NCBI GenBank assembly: GCA_905250115.1
Contig: CAJNOI010000103.1
Span: 36,830-100,829, forward strand
Direction of reading: 5' to 3'
Length of the DNA: 64,000 bases
DNA from: Adineta steineri
Lineage: Eukaryota > Rotifera > Eurotatoria > Adinetida > Adinetidae
The first letter of the stretch is position 1. Each line of letters begins with the position of its first letter. The notes beneath the pieces were generated by a model that saw only the letters and a program-made list of their open reading frames with translations, made no database searches and was not told where the DNA came from. Shown here in pieces: positions 50,275 through 62,294 of the stretch. Both the position numbers and the translations under genes were made by a program.

Positions 50275-52595
50275 TTAAACGTTTTACTGTTTTTTATTAT
50301 TATACTATACGATTAGATTGGGTAGTATAAAAATTCGTTTTATCTTTAGAAAAAGAAAATGACTATCTCGTGTTTAATCTCACAAATGAGCCTCATTACT
50401 ATTTATTTTTCAATGTACTGTTTTTCTATTATTATTGTTCTTGTTCATTCAGTGTAATACCTGTGTATCAAAGTTTTATCCTTGATGTGAACAATTAAAT
50501 GAATATACTCGACACAACAATAAATCATTAACGATATTTATAATCTTAATATATAATGATGTTTTTATTAAAAAAACAATTTTTTCTTTTGAGGTTACTA
50601 TTTTATCTACTTAATTTTTAATGTATATATAATAAAAATTATCTCGAAGGCTGGATATTTACTATATCACAAAAGATTGTAAAGAAAAAGTGAAAAGTCA
50701 GGCATATCAAAATCTATTTCTGATAGTGCACATTTTATTATTCCACATCAATTCATCTTTCTATTAATTAGGAATGAGTAAGAAAATCAATCTATAAACA
50801 TAATTTTTTTATATATGTTATAAAATTTCAGTTAGAATGTAACATCATTATTCTTACTTAAAAATTCATATTTTTACTATATAAATAACCGTTTTATATT
50901 CTTGTCAATTATGCTAATTATTTTCTCTTATTTCTACGAAAGAATAATATTTTTAGGCATTGAATATCATCTTCCCACTACTGAAATAATCTATCTACAG
51001 TTTATAATTGATCGCGAATAGAAAACTAAATTAGTATATATATATCTATAATGGAGTTGAGAGTATCTAATAATAGATGAACGGAAGTGATCAAGCTTTC
51101 ATTTCGTCGTATGAGTGGGTCAGACTAAAGTATAGGTTAGAACAGATTATATTTTAATAATTTTCTTTTTGTTTTATTTTATAAAAACACTAATTAAAAA
51201 GGAAATAATAAGTTAGTTTCAACTTTTTTTTTTCTATAAGGGAAATAGAACACTGTAGTCAATAATTATTAATTAAACGAGAAATAGAAAAAAAATGCGG
51301 AACTACACTTACTCTCGAATAAGAACTAAAACTTAGAAAAATAACACAACTCAGATTGAGATTAGAATAAGAATATATATATTTATTTCTGAGAAAAACC
51401 TAAACACACGCTTGTCGTATTACAAAAGATAAAACTATCTTTATAAATCTAATTAATTTCAGACACTCGACAAATTTCTTTATGAAGTTTTACCACATCG
51501 ATTTACAAAAATTAAATTTTTTAATTTATTATGTCACTCACTAATTAAAGAGATCTTCAATCGTGGGCCATAATTAACAACATTGTTTTGTGGTTACAAA
51601 GGAAATATGTCCTTCAACAAAACATTCGTACGGATTAATTCAAAATTCTGAGTACATAACCTATCGATACGTGAAACTACAAGAGTTTCAACAGGATTTA
51701 GTTTATATTAACTTTTCTTTTAAAACGATACTCATTTTGCTGGAATTCCTGTCTAGCGAAAAATCTATACTAAATTATGGCATTCAGTCGTTATGACCTT
51801 GCAGAAATAGTTTCATGATTTTTAAAAGTAGAAATATTCATTTTTCTACCTGTGTTTTGAAGTAACAACATTTTGCTCGTGACTTTTATCTCCTAAAAGC
51901 AGAAAAATATTTTAAAAATCACAAATCCTAGCTACAGACAAAATATCTATAGGACATATAACGTTGCCAATGTATTATAGGGAAATATTTCTATAATAAA
52001 AAAAAGACGAGAGATTTATACAGGTCAAATTTTATTCTGATAGAAATAATAGTTATACAATAAAATGCACAAAAAAAAGAGAGAAAAGACATCGAAAGAA
52101 TTGACTACAAACATATATATCATTTGCTGGAGTACTGTAATACAATAGCAGCAAGGAGAAAAAAAGAGAAAACTATATCAAGAAAGACCTGAACATATAT
52201 ATATATTCATAAAGAAGAAGATTACATCAGAGAAAATGCATATACGAAAAAATGGTGTATATACCTGAGAAAGATTTAATAAATGAACCGGGTTTTCTTT
52301 CTCTTTATAAAAATTTCTTTTGTTTTTTTTCCAATGTGTAAAATCGATCATAAAAATGAAGAATAAATGTTTCTGTTTTTATCTTACTTTTGATAAACAA
52401 AAACCAACAATAAAATCAGAAACCGGGTTTAAAATGCATCAAGAATAAGCAAAGAAGAAAAGTGATAACATATATATACACACACACGCACACGCACACA
52501 CACACACACACACACAAATGAGACAATAACTGTAACTATTGCACTTTCATATAAACAAAAGAAGAAATAAAAGAATATGAAATATTTATCTATAT
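50275..52595. other. Intergenic spacer, 2.3 kb
   Basis: Convergent 3' flanks of the GPCR and IP6K genes. AT-rich; a CA-repeat lies at 52478-52516. No gene seen. Confidence 0.5.
52478..52516. repeat. (CA)n microsatellite
   Basis: About 39 nt of alternating AC/CA with two G interruptions, in the 3' flank of the IP6K gene. Confidence 0.85.
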
Positions 52596-54545
52596 TTAAG
52601 TATCAATATTTATTGTTGATTTGGTTCCATCATTGAATATTTCTTTAAAAGCATCAATAAGACGTTCAAGTCCAAATAAATATCCTCTATCTGGACCTAA
52701 ATGATTATTTGATGCTGTACTTTCATCAGTTGTTGAAGCACATATTGAATGAGCAAAATCGATCATACGTATATCAATTCGATTCGATTGTGGTAAACCA
52801 TCATAAACAATTAAAAGACTACCACTATAAAAACGATATTTAGGTAAAGAATTTATTGTTTCATATAAAGATTTAAGTCGTTCGATAATTTCAGGTACAA
52901 TATCAAGACGTTTTATACGACCATTATTAAAAAATTCTGCTAATTCTGAACGAAAACCTTCAACAGTTAATATTCGTCCTCGGTATTTATCAGTAAACAT
53001 AAATCGACCACTATCAATTTGATAAACCTAATCAAAATAAAATTTTTAATATTCAATTTGATTTGAATAAGAAAAGCAACTTACCTGCATTCCACATAAA
53101 CGTACACCTAATGTTGATGAAGTTGATGATGCACATTTTTGAATTTTTGATTGACGCTTTTTATCAGAATCAATATCAGCATATTGTCTTTTACCCATTT
53201 TTAAATCAAGTATACATGGATGACGAAATCGAGCTGTAACATCTTCTAATAGCATATATTCTATAAAGATAAAACAAGAGATTATTAGAATTTAAAAATA
53301 TTTTTAATGCAATGATCACGATAGAATTGAGATTAAGTCTCAAGTCTAACTGTTTTTCTCGATATTTAGATGCTCGTATTAATTTAGTTATAGGGATTCC
53401 CGAAATTCGCCAGTGGCATTATGTGATTACACATATGTAAAAATAGCTCCTAGTAACTATATTGAGGAGTTTAAACTATGGTATGCTTATTCTAATAATA
53501 TTAGGTTAATTTTCCACATGTGTTCTATACTAATCTTATATTATTACAGTTGGCGAGAATATACTAGTATTACGCTAAATGACGCCTGAAGTTTCGTCAA
53601 TCGCGAATGCCCTATTGACGAATAGACAGTAAGTCTTCTAATACATGTACTATGTATGACTAAACTTCACATGATTCAATAAACTAGAAACATTTGGGTT
53701 TGAATTTAAGAAAGTTTATTTTTCAAGGTCAAAAAATACTTGATTCTAAGAATTGATTTTAGAATAGAATCATTAAAATTTCTAATACCGTTTAATTTTA
53801 TAAATAACTTAAAAAACTTGTGATATATTTACTTTGTGCAACAGTTACATATCCAGCATCCATTAATTCTTGATGTAATTTTTCAGCTTTCTTTTTACAT
53901 AATTGTAAACTCCAAGGATTTATTTTTGATATGATTGTTTTTCCTTGTTCATAATTAACAATATCATTTCCTATACTATTCGAATAATCAATATGTCCAT
54001 CTTTTGAACAACGTAATCTATTCAATAGAAGAAAATCATAAGAGAAAAAAATATATAAATAGAAAATTTTTAATACTAACTGTACTGATTTCTTTGGATT
54101 ATTCGTATCGATTGATTGAGGATCAGTTGTTGTTGATATATTTTCTTCATTTGATATTTGATCATCATCTGTACAAGTTGTTTGCGGTCGAGCAATAAGT
54201 TTAACAAAACCGAATTCATCTTCACAATATTGTACTGATATAATACCTAAAAAAATTATTAAATAGAATTAATAATCAACAAGAAAAAAACAAATTTTAC
54301 CACGAAATTCCGGTGTAAAATTTTTTAATGAATCAGGCATTGATTGATAAAAATCTAATTCCGGTAATTCTAATACTTTACAAACAGTATCTTTATCATA
54401 TTGAAACATTGATGAATGACCGCCAACCTTTTATTTTAAAAAAAACAAAAAATTATTCTTATTATCAAATTAAATTTCTAAAACAAATTACTTGATGAAA
54501 AAAAGGCGATAATTGTATCGATGATTGTTGAGTGTTGTATTCGCA
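52596..54545 (-). CDS. IP6K: Inositol hexakisphosphate kinase
   Basis: Six exons on the minus strand: 54492-54545, 54301-54427, 54081-54246, 53833-54017, 53085-53260 and 52596-53027 (379 residues). Makes 5-diphosphoinositol pentakisphosphate (IP7) from IP6 and ATP. The start MRYNTQQSS is preceded by an in-frame stop, so 54545 is firm. Visible motifs: LSPFFHQVGGHSS, FTPEFRG, the substrate-binding PCILDLKMG (residues 192-200, the PxxxDxKxG signature), STLGVRLCGMQVYQIDSGRF, YRFYSGSLLIVYDG, IRMIDFAHS with the metal-binding Asp at 326, and GPDRGYLFGLERLI. All fit IP6K rather than IPMK or IP3K. The linker before YMLLEDV is shorter than in vertebrates. The intron at 53261-53832 is 572 bp. Confidence 0.94.
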
Positions 54546-55314
54546 TTCATTCATTCGGACCATGGAATTTAATAGCAACAATAGAACACAATTCAGTTGT
54601 ATATAAACACATAGACAGAATAATTTTATCTAAAATATATAGTTTAATATTATACTATAAAACAATCCAGTAAGTACATTGAAAAGAATATACTCATTAT
54701 ATTGCATATTACATTGAGATATATATATACATATAACGTGTAACCATGGATAGACAAAAGGCATGATAAACGAAATCAATGATTATATGTGATTGCTTAT
54801 TACATTTCGTTTTTATACTGTCAATGAAACGCAAATATTCACATTACTTATTCGTCCGATATATACGAGAGACACACCTCTATTTTGTTCAATCTTTTTT
54901 TTATACATAATATTATGAATCATTGAAGTACATATTGTCATTTTATCAACCGAAATAATGTATTAAAAATGTATCTATGATCTATTAAACATATATTCTA
55001 TCATATAAGATCACACATGTTTATATCAAAGGAAATATTATATTTGATTGATTGTATACTAAAACAGGTACATAGTACATGGACTTGTTCTGTACGATAA
55101 ATCATACTCAAATGATGCCATAGAGTTCTCTCTTTATCCTCCAATTAATATAATATTTATATATATGAAAAGTTCTTTTTTTATCTGTCAAATAACAACC
55201 AATCAAATTTAACTAAAAGAATCATAGAGGTTTATACTAAGCAATGAATCGATCTTATGGCGTTTCTTTTATATTCATGATTAGAAATTTTATTCATTTA
55301 ATAATAAAAAGAAA
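54546..55314. other. Divergent intergenic region
   Basis: 769 bp between IP6K (-) and TMEM231 (+), so it should hold both promoters. AT-rich; no specific element recognised. Confidence 0.45.
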
Positions 55315-56286
55315 ATGCCTTTATATGAAGTATTTTCTCATTCCGATCGATTTCATTATCGTGCAAATTTGTTTTCATTAGCAACATGTTTTGTAATTCT
55401 TTGTACAATATTAACATTTTTACCACCATTTCTCTTTGCTTATTTTGCTGAAGGATTTTGGATAAAAGAAGGAAGTTATAGTGAACAAGCACGTGTTGCT
55501 TATTCTGGCTATATTGTCACAATCGATTATACGAATTCAGTAGGAAGCCAAGTTAAAATTAGTTCATCTTATGCATCATTAAATACAGCTTTTCGTGATG
55601 CTTTTATTTCTGGAATAAATAGTTTAACATCCAATGATACAAATGGAAATGGTATTGATAATCAATTTTCTATTGCATTTCAATTCCCTTTTGATGATAA
55701 TACTATTGTTATTAATAATACTACTGTTATTAATAATATTAATGTTTGGCTCATATTTCAATATGAATTACGAGCTAGACAATATATTAATATGCAAACA
55801 ATGGCATTAATTAACCTTTATTCTGATGCGATGAGTTTAACGTCTAATCCAACGGTAACTGCAGAAGGAAATTTAATATTTCAACAGCGACAACCAATAC
55901 AAAGTTCAGGCAATGATATAACATATAATCAACCAATTATTGATACAGATAGTTTACTTGCAACATCACCAATAGATTTTAGTCCTATCTTGAATACTTA
56001 TTTTAAGAGAAAATATTATACATCATATCAATCAGAATCTTTAAAATGGGCATCTGGTACAACGAGTACTGATTCGTCATTAAATATTAATATAACAGTT
56101 AATGTTAATAGTCAATCTATAAGATTCATACCTGGTTTTTGGCAAGAATTTAAATGGGGTTGGATACAATATTTATCTGTACTTTTACCATTTATTATGA
56201 TATTTAATCGAATAAAAGAATTTGTTTTTCAAAATCAATTGGTACGAACATTAGTAGATATGCCTCGTCATCGATATAAATCTTAA
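55315..56286 (+). CDS. TMEM231: TMEM231, ciliary transition-zone protein
   Basis: Single exon, 323 residues. Member of the MKS/B9 complex at the ciliary transition zone, which controls entry of membrane proteins to the cilium. The protein starts MPLYEVFSHSDRFHYRANL, like the family's MALYELFSHP start, then has TM1 (FVILCTILTFLPPFLFAYF), FWIKEGSYSEQARV, a large luminal domain with several N-glycosylation sites, QQRQPIQSSG, and a second membrane segment within FKWGWIQYLSVLLPFIMIF, followed by FVFQNQLVRT. Length is normal for the family. Lack of introns is unusual next to the intron-rich neighbours. Confidence 0.92.
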   Translation: MPLYEVFSHSDRFHYRANLFSLATCFVILCTILTFLPPFLFAYFAEGFWIKEGSYSEQARVAYSGYIVTIDYTNSVGSQVKISSSYASLNTAFRDAFISGINSLTSNDTNGNGIDNQFSIAFQFPFDDNTIVINNTTVINNINVWLIFQYELRARQYINMQTMALINLYSDAMSLTSNPTVTAEGNLIFQQRQPIQSSGNDITYNQPIIDTDSLLATSPIDFSPILNTYFKRKYYTSYQSESLKWASGTTSTDSSLNINITVNVNSQSIRFIPGFWQEFKWGWIQYLSVLLPFIMIFNRIKEFVFQNQLVRTLVDMPRHRYKS

Positions 56287-57419
56287 AATAAACATTTCAT
56301 ATTTTTATTTGTTCTCTTTCTAAATCTATGTGTGCTAGGCTCAGACAAAATTAAAAAATTTAAAAAAAATACATTTTTGTTTTTATTTGGAATAAACAGG
56401 TTTTTTTTCTATATTTTCTATACTTTCGAGGTAGAGATAGAGTAACATTTAGAATAATCAATCTTATAGCTAACAAAAGATATGGGAATGAGATAATCGA
56501 TAGTATGAGAACCGAGAATAAGTAGCATTTCTATAGATAAATCACTTACTATATTGTCTAGCTCTATAATTCTATTAACATGATCGAGATAGATTCGATT
56601 TGTACTTAATTTAAATTTTGCTATGAGTGCATCTTAATCAAGTAAAATTGAACTTTCACTATAAAAATATTCTTCAAACTAAATTTTTTGCTTTGCGAAG
56701 AGTCTTGCATTACCAGTAGTATACTAATGATCATAACTTGTTTTATATCATATTTTTTGTTTATTATAAACGAAGCTTGTGTGTTCTAACTTTGATATAT
56801 GTACTATTTGTTTAATAGAGCTTATCGATCTTTTATACAATGTTTGTTTATATGTATTTGAGTAATTCAATTGCAAAAAAGTAATAATGAGCGGTTTTAA
56901 ATAGTAAGTCACCATATATAAACGCTTCATTGTTACCGATGTATATCTTCGAGACTAAACGATATTACCGTATGCATTATAAAGTTAAGAAGGCATGTAT
57001 ATTAAATAAATTAATAAATCAACTTCTACTCTCTTCTGTTATTATAAAACAATTTCGGATATTATTCATAGATCATTTAACGTTCTACATCATTAATCTT
57101 AACCATTCAGACGTCCTTGTGTTTAATAGCCATAACTGTATCGGGATTAAAAAAGAACCTTGTGTTGAAGGTAAATCATCAATATACAAAAAGTATTTTA
57201 TAATTTTCATTAGTCAATTAAAATTAAACATACAGTTTTATTATCCTTTTTTTTGTTCATATGGAGACTAAGAATAATATAAAAAAGAAAGAAAAAAAAC
57301 GAACAGAGAAAGGTCATTTGTGCTTAGTAGTACTCGACTATATATCTACTAAGTTTTATCCTTGGCTCTAATACATATACAAATAAATCTTAATTTGCTT
57401 CTTTTTTTTGTTGAACTTT
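56287..57419. other. Intergenic spacer, 1.1 kb
   Basis: Convergent 3' flanks of TMEM231 and the FAM43-like gene. The 113-codon frame at 56930-57271 is AT-rich with no domain features, so I do not call it. Confidence 0.45.
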
Positions 57420-57748
57420 CTATCCTCGATAATATTCAACTGGTTTAATTGATTCTTCATCAGCTAATGTTGTATCATTATCAATACTTCGACGACTACT
57501 GCTATTCCTTGAATTTCCTTCATAACTTCGTACGAAAGCTCGTGCAACATTTGATGTATTAAATGATGATACACGTTCATAATCATTCGGTATTTTTTGT
57601 CGATTTCGTTCAATATCATCATGATAATTATGATCATGTGAATGACTTCGAAATAGAGATGGACGTAAACGAGTATTTTGTTCTTGTCGAGCGATAGTAT
57701 CACATACAGAACAACGTGCAGATAATGATGTTGTTTCAATAGCTCGTT

Positions 57749-57779
<31 letters not shown>

Positions 57780-58258
57780 TTGTTGTCGATAACGATAAGA
57801 ATCATGAAATGATTTTGCTAATAATTCAGCTAAGATACGTGCACGTTTACTTGTTTTACATAATATAACATGACATTCAAGTTCATTTGTACGTGGTGAA
57901 CGAGCAATCCATGCAAATATACGACGATATAATGGTTCAGCAACACAATAAGATATATCTTCAATACCATCTGACCAAACATTTTTATATGTTCCATTAG
58001 CTATTTCTTCATAAATAGATAAACCAAATGGATGTATTGATATAGCACAACGATTATATCGTGAACCTTTTTTTGAACGAGTCCATACAATACGTACAGG
58101 TTCCTTTAAAATTAAATATTTATTTAGGAAAAAATCATTTTATAAATACAAGGAAAAAAAGAGTGACTTACAATAGCTACACCTATTCCATGTGCATATA
58201 ATGAACGTACTTTCCCGAGATATTTAACTGGTTGAAGATTATCATCATTTCCACTCAT
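57420..58258 (-). CDS. FAM43-like protein with PID/PTB domain
   Basis: Two exons on the minus strand, 58172-58258 and 57420-58103 (256 residues). Residues about 10-140 form a phosphotyrosine-interaction (PTB-type) domain: VKYLGKVRSLYAHGIGVA, then FGLSIYEEI, DISYCVAEPLYRRIFAWIAR and ELECHVILCKTSKRARILAELL. The latter two blocks match FAM43A/B. A poly-Gln run follows (encoded at about 57742-57785), then a Ser/Arg-rich tail. FAM43 proteins are poorly understood adaptors. The domain is firm; the subfamily is likely but less sure. The Gln run may vary between alleles. Confidence 0.8.
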
Positions 58259-58920
58259 TGTAAAAAAATTTCGAATAGAGATATATCAATATGATAAATT
58301 CTTTCTTCTCTAATCGACCTTTTATTAGTATGTATCTCATTGATAGGTTTTTTTTTCTTTGTTCACTGATCCTAAAGTAAAGCTTTCGAGTAAATTAAAC
58401 AATTTGATGATGAGAAGAGAAAAAAAGAGACAGAGAAAAAGAAAGAAAGAGTAAAAACGGATACGACTATATACTAAGTAAATGAAGAAAACGGGAATAA
58501 AGATGTATAATCGTAAGTAAACTTATTTATATGTATATACATATATGTATATATGTTAGTAGATCGACGCGACGGATGAAATTTCTGTTTTTATCAATTA
58601 ATTATGTGTAATTCTATTGAAATTAATCTATGGGTAGTTTCATAATTTTGCAAAAGTTACCAAAACTTTCAATGAAGTGTGTACCGATGAAATTCAGTAA
58701 CATGAAAACTCAATAACAAATAATTCATCACCTCCAAGAATAGCTCACATAAAAGTTTCATACAATTTGAAGATACTCTATATGAATACGATAGAGACTT
58801 ATAAAACACTGCATAATTAAAATCCAACTTGCCAACTATTAAGACATAATTGTCTTTATACTAGCGCGAATAAATCAATAGTACTTGTTATTTAGAGATT
58901 AATTAAAAGAATACAGTCTA
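58259..58920. other. Divergent intergenic region
   Basis: 662 bp between the FAM43-like gene (-) and the tetraspanin gene (+). AT-rich with a TA/CA-rich palindromic patch near 58520-58560. No gene. Confidence 0.45.
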
Positions 58921-60719
58921 ATGGAAATTCCAACTAATTCAACTATTAATAATGATACTAATGATGAGTATTTCATTCCACTTGAACCTAATCATGCTCT
59001 AGCACTAACGATGAATTTTCCTCAATTCCCTGAAGTAAATCATTCAAAAACTTCAGAAACTCAAGCAGGTATGTTTATATTCTCGATCATCATCTGATCG
59101 ATCTATTATAATGTTACAGACTTTGATTATAATTGTTCGGATTGTGTGGCTGATCTATTTGGACCTATAATGGCTCCTTATGCAGCTTTACAACAACAGA
59201 CTGATGATTATCGTCGTCGTTTAGAACATATTGCTTATCGACGTTATATAGCTATGAAATCGCATTTATTAAATTCATTTGAAAAAGATTTTAAACAAAA
59301 ATGGAAACGTACATTTAAAGTAGATATTTCATACTTTAAAAGATCAATATTTTCTAAATTAGTTTTTTTTAAATAAATAGCATCCATTTAAATACGATAT
59401 TAAAGCTGTATGTGACACATATTTATAATTAAAATTATTATAAAACTATTTAGTTTCTAACTCAAATAGCTACGATAGGAAGATACATAGGAATGATTTC
59501 AAGTGGATGGATTTTCGTAAAAATTAAGGAAAATAAAAATTCAAGATTTTACAAATTATATTTGTTAGATTATTGGTCTCAGTCTTCTATGTTTTTCAAT
59601 ATACCTAATACTTGTTAATGATCAACGGCAACCTATGTTAACATTTATTCGTACATTTAGTAAATTTTATAGAACATTCTTTTTTCAAGGAGTTTGTAAA
59701 AATACGAATTATTCAATAGTAAAATTTCCTATGAATTTCTAATAGATTATTGGTTATCTAATATTCTATAGTATGCTATTGATTATTGCAGCATTATGTT
59801 CATCATTAGGAGCATTTACTTGTTCATTTTTATTGACTCTAGTTGGTATATTGAATATTCTTATAGCTTTTGCATTAGCTATTGTATTACCAATTATATT
59901 ATATATGAATCGACAATCATTAATAGATAAATTAGAAAAATATATGCAAATTTCTATTAAAGATTTTGATAATATAACAGATAATCCTATAACATTATTT
60001 TGGAATGAATTACAAGAAAAAGTAAAATATAAATAAAGAAGTATCAAATTTGGCATATACTTTTTTCTTAGTATTCATGCTGTGGGTTAAATAATTCAAT
60101 TACAGATTATCGGAACAGCTATTTTCATAACTTGTCTGGACGTGATGTACCACAATCATGTTGTCGAGCTAGTGAGTATAAATCTTCAAATATTATTTTA
60201 TAAGATTTTCTTTTTCCATTATAGATATTCTTTGTTCAATGAGTCCAACTAAAACAAATTCATATATAGATGTATAAAATATATGTTTACTTGTTTTCAA
60301 TGTCTACAATCTTCATTCCTAGATTTCATGTATTCCACAAGTCAAACATTTCATTGATTCAACAATGAAAATAACTACTATTGGAGATATTGTTCTCATT
60401 ATTCTTCTTGTACGTTGTTATATATTATCTTTTGCAATATCAATCCATATTTTAGTCTATTGCTTTAATTAGTATTGGACTTTTTTTCATTCATATTAAA
60501 TCTGCAAAACAAACATTAAATGAACATAATGAATTTATTATTAAGTCAATGTTATCAACACTTGAACAATATGAAAAAGAATTGGGTGGTGCTAAAAATC
60601 TTCCATCAGACGAAACAAGTTTTCCTGATAAACAACGTATTCAAGGCATTTTACCAATTACTCCAACTGTTGTTCGTGTAAAAAGTCCTCGAATTATAAA
60701 TTATCTTGGTTTTAATTAA
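58921..60719 (+). CDS. Tetraspanin with long N-terminal extension
   Basis: Ten exons: 58921-59068, 59120-59319, 59381-59407, 59454-59516, 59569-59691, 59746-60021, 60072-60171, 60225-60271, 60323-60409 and 60456-60719 (444 residues). Four membrane helices are visible: GWIFIIGLSLLCFSIYLIL, IGYLIFYSMLLIIAALCSSL, LVGILNILIAFALAIVLPII and IVLIILLSIALISIGLFFI. The large loop between helices 3 and 4 has the tetraspanin cysteine signature: YSCCGLNNS, then VPQSCC, ILCS and ISCIPQ. Before helix 1 are about 145 residues, including a Tyr/Arg-rich amphipathic helix, where typical tetraspanins have about 12. The 59381-59407 exon is only 27 nt. Each step keeps phase, so I treat it as one gene, but a separate upstream gene fused by my model cannot be excluded. 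Confidence 0.8.
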
Positions 60720-60968
60720 TTCCTTACTTATGACTTCGCAATATTAAAGACTGAATTTTGCTAAGTGATTTGTCAAATCTGAGACCAGATTATCCTATGA
60801 GTTCATTGGTGAATCAATTCTTTTCTTACTTTGAGTCGAAACTATAGACATACATTTAGTAAACTGATAAAGAAACACGAAATTTCGTTCTTCTTGCTCT
60901 TTGTCATAATGACGTAAGTTTCTTTCTATCAAACAAGATAACAAAAGTAACACGACCGTCGAGAACAT

Positions 60969-62294
60969 ATGATGAAAAATAAAGTGATGACTAAAATTTG
61001 CCAACAAGTTTTTTTAATTTTTATTATATTTTTTTTTCAAAATGTAAATTGTCGTATATTAAATCCAGCAATTGGAATTTTAACTGAATCAAAAATTTAT
61101 CTTGCAAAAATTAAAGAGTTTGATTATACACATGATGATCTTCATTTAATTTATCGTCATCATGATCCTGTTTATCCATTACAAACTTTTGCACCAAATA
61201 ATATTATACATAGACTGTATATCTGTTCACCAAGTACTATTTATACACTTGATTTACAAGTTGGATCACATATTGTACCATTTTTACCTGTTGATGATAC
61301 ACCATGTCGAGCGAATTTAGTATATTTATCAGGTCAAACAACACTTCTTTGGACATTACGTCATACAGTAATGTTATTTGATTTTAATGAAATGTTTAAA
61401 GAACGTCTTTGGAATTCAACATCTCCGATTTTAAATATGATATATAATGATACAGATATTGATAATAATGCAATGAATTTTTATTTAAGTGTTTCAGTTG
61501 CAGATCAACAATCAGTTGTAGTACATTGTCGTACTGATCGTCGTTCTCGTATAGTTCCATTTCAATCTTGTCTTTTTATTGACAGTGGTTATCATGAAGT
61601 ATCAACATTAGCTTATGATGAAAATCGTTTGTATGTAGCTGATCGTATTGCACAAAAAATCTATGTACTAGCTTTATTACCTAGTGGTTTTGTTTTATCA
61701 AAGAATGTTTTACCATTGAATACAAGTATAGTAGCTGATATTCAATCTATGTTTGTTTATGATTATAATCTTATATGGTTAACAACTAGTGGTCATGTAC
61801 GAATTGTTTCATTGATAACTTATGAAGTACGAACTATTTTTTGGTTTGATGAAGAATTAAAAGCAATTCATCTTGTATCGTTTGGTCAATGGCCAAATCG
61901 AACAACAACTTCGACTACAACTACAACCACAACTATAACAACAACAACAACAACAATAACAACGACAACAACTACACAATCAACAACAACATATTCAATA
62001 TCAACAGAAAAATCTACTATTATAACAACATCACCTAGTGAACATATTGATACAAGCACAATCGATAATGTTCATAGTCCTTGGAAAGCAACAACTTTTG
62101 TAACATCTATTATTTTAGGTATTGCACTATTCCTTTGCGCAGCTATGGTCACATGTGTTCTACTCAATTATCGCTTGGGACGAGTTGTTCCAAGTAGTTT
62201 TACTAATGTATTACATTTTCTACGTAATCGTACACAAACAGCATCAACAGCAGCAGCAGTAGGGCCATCATTTTTCGAAGAATCACTTACATAA
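60969..62294 (+). CDS. Type I membrane protein with Thr-rich stalk
   Basis: Single exon, 441 residues; two adjacent ATGs (60969 and 60972). Signal peptide within residues 1-29 (FLIFIIFFFQNVNC). The ectodomain (30-310) has repeating short blocks such as HRLYICSPSTIYTLDLQVG, NRLYVADRIAQKIYVL and NLIWLTTSGHVRIVSL, which look like blades of a YWTD/NHL-type beta-propeller. A stalk of almost pure Thr with a few Ile/Ser (about 318-350), expected to be O-glycosylated, leads to a membrane helix (VTSIILGIALFLCAAMVTCV) and a cytoplasmic tail of about 45 residues. No family recognised. A surface or adhesion role is a guess from the architecture. Confidence 0.8.
   Translation: MMKNKVMTKICQQVFLIFIIFFFQNVNCRILNPAIGILTESKIYLAKIKEFDYTHDDLHLIYRHHDPVYPLQTFAPNNIIHRLYICSPSTIYTLDLQVGSHIVPFLPVDDTPCRANLVYLSGQTTLLWTLRHTVMLFDFNEMFKERLWNSTSPILNMIYNDTDIDNNAMNFYLSVSVADQQSVVVHCRTDRRSRIVPFQSCLFIDSGYHEVSTLAYDENRLYVADRIAQKIYVLALLPSGFVLSKNVLPLNTSIVADIQSMFVYDYNLIWLTTSGHVRIVSLITYEVRTIFWFDEELKAIHLVSFGQWPNRTTTSTTTTTTTITTTTTTITTTTTTQSTTTYSISTEKSTIITTSPSEHIDTSTIDNVHSPWKATTFVTSIILGIALFLCAAMVTCVLLNYRLGRVVPSSFTNVLHFLRNRTQTASTAAAVGPSFFEESLT

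Noticed and set aside
54546-54562. Earlier ATG at 54562 as the IP6K start
   Set aside because: An in-frame TGA stands just before the ATG at 54545 in the frame that matches the family; the earlier ATG is in another frame.
56930-57271. 113-codon + strand frame
   Set aside because: No signal, domain or splice pattern; composition matches the surrounding spacer.
59692-59745. A shorter 27-nt intron in the tetraspanin using the later GTAAAA donor
   Set aside because: 27 nt is too short for a spliceosomal intron; donor GTTTGT at 59692 gives a normal 54-nt intron in the same phase.
60106-60171. Acceptor at 60105 giving a frame IIGTAIFITC in the tetraspanin
   Set aside because: The earlier acceptor at 60071 restores the CCG and SCC cysteine motifs, which are diagnostic.
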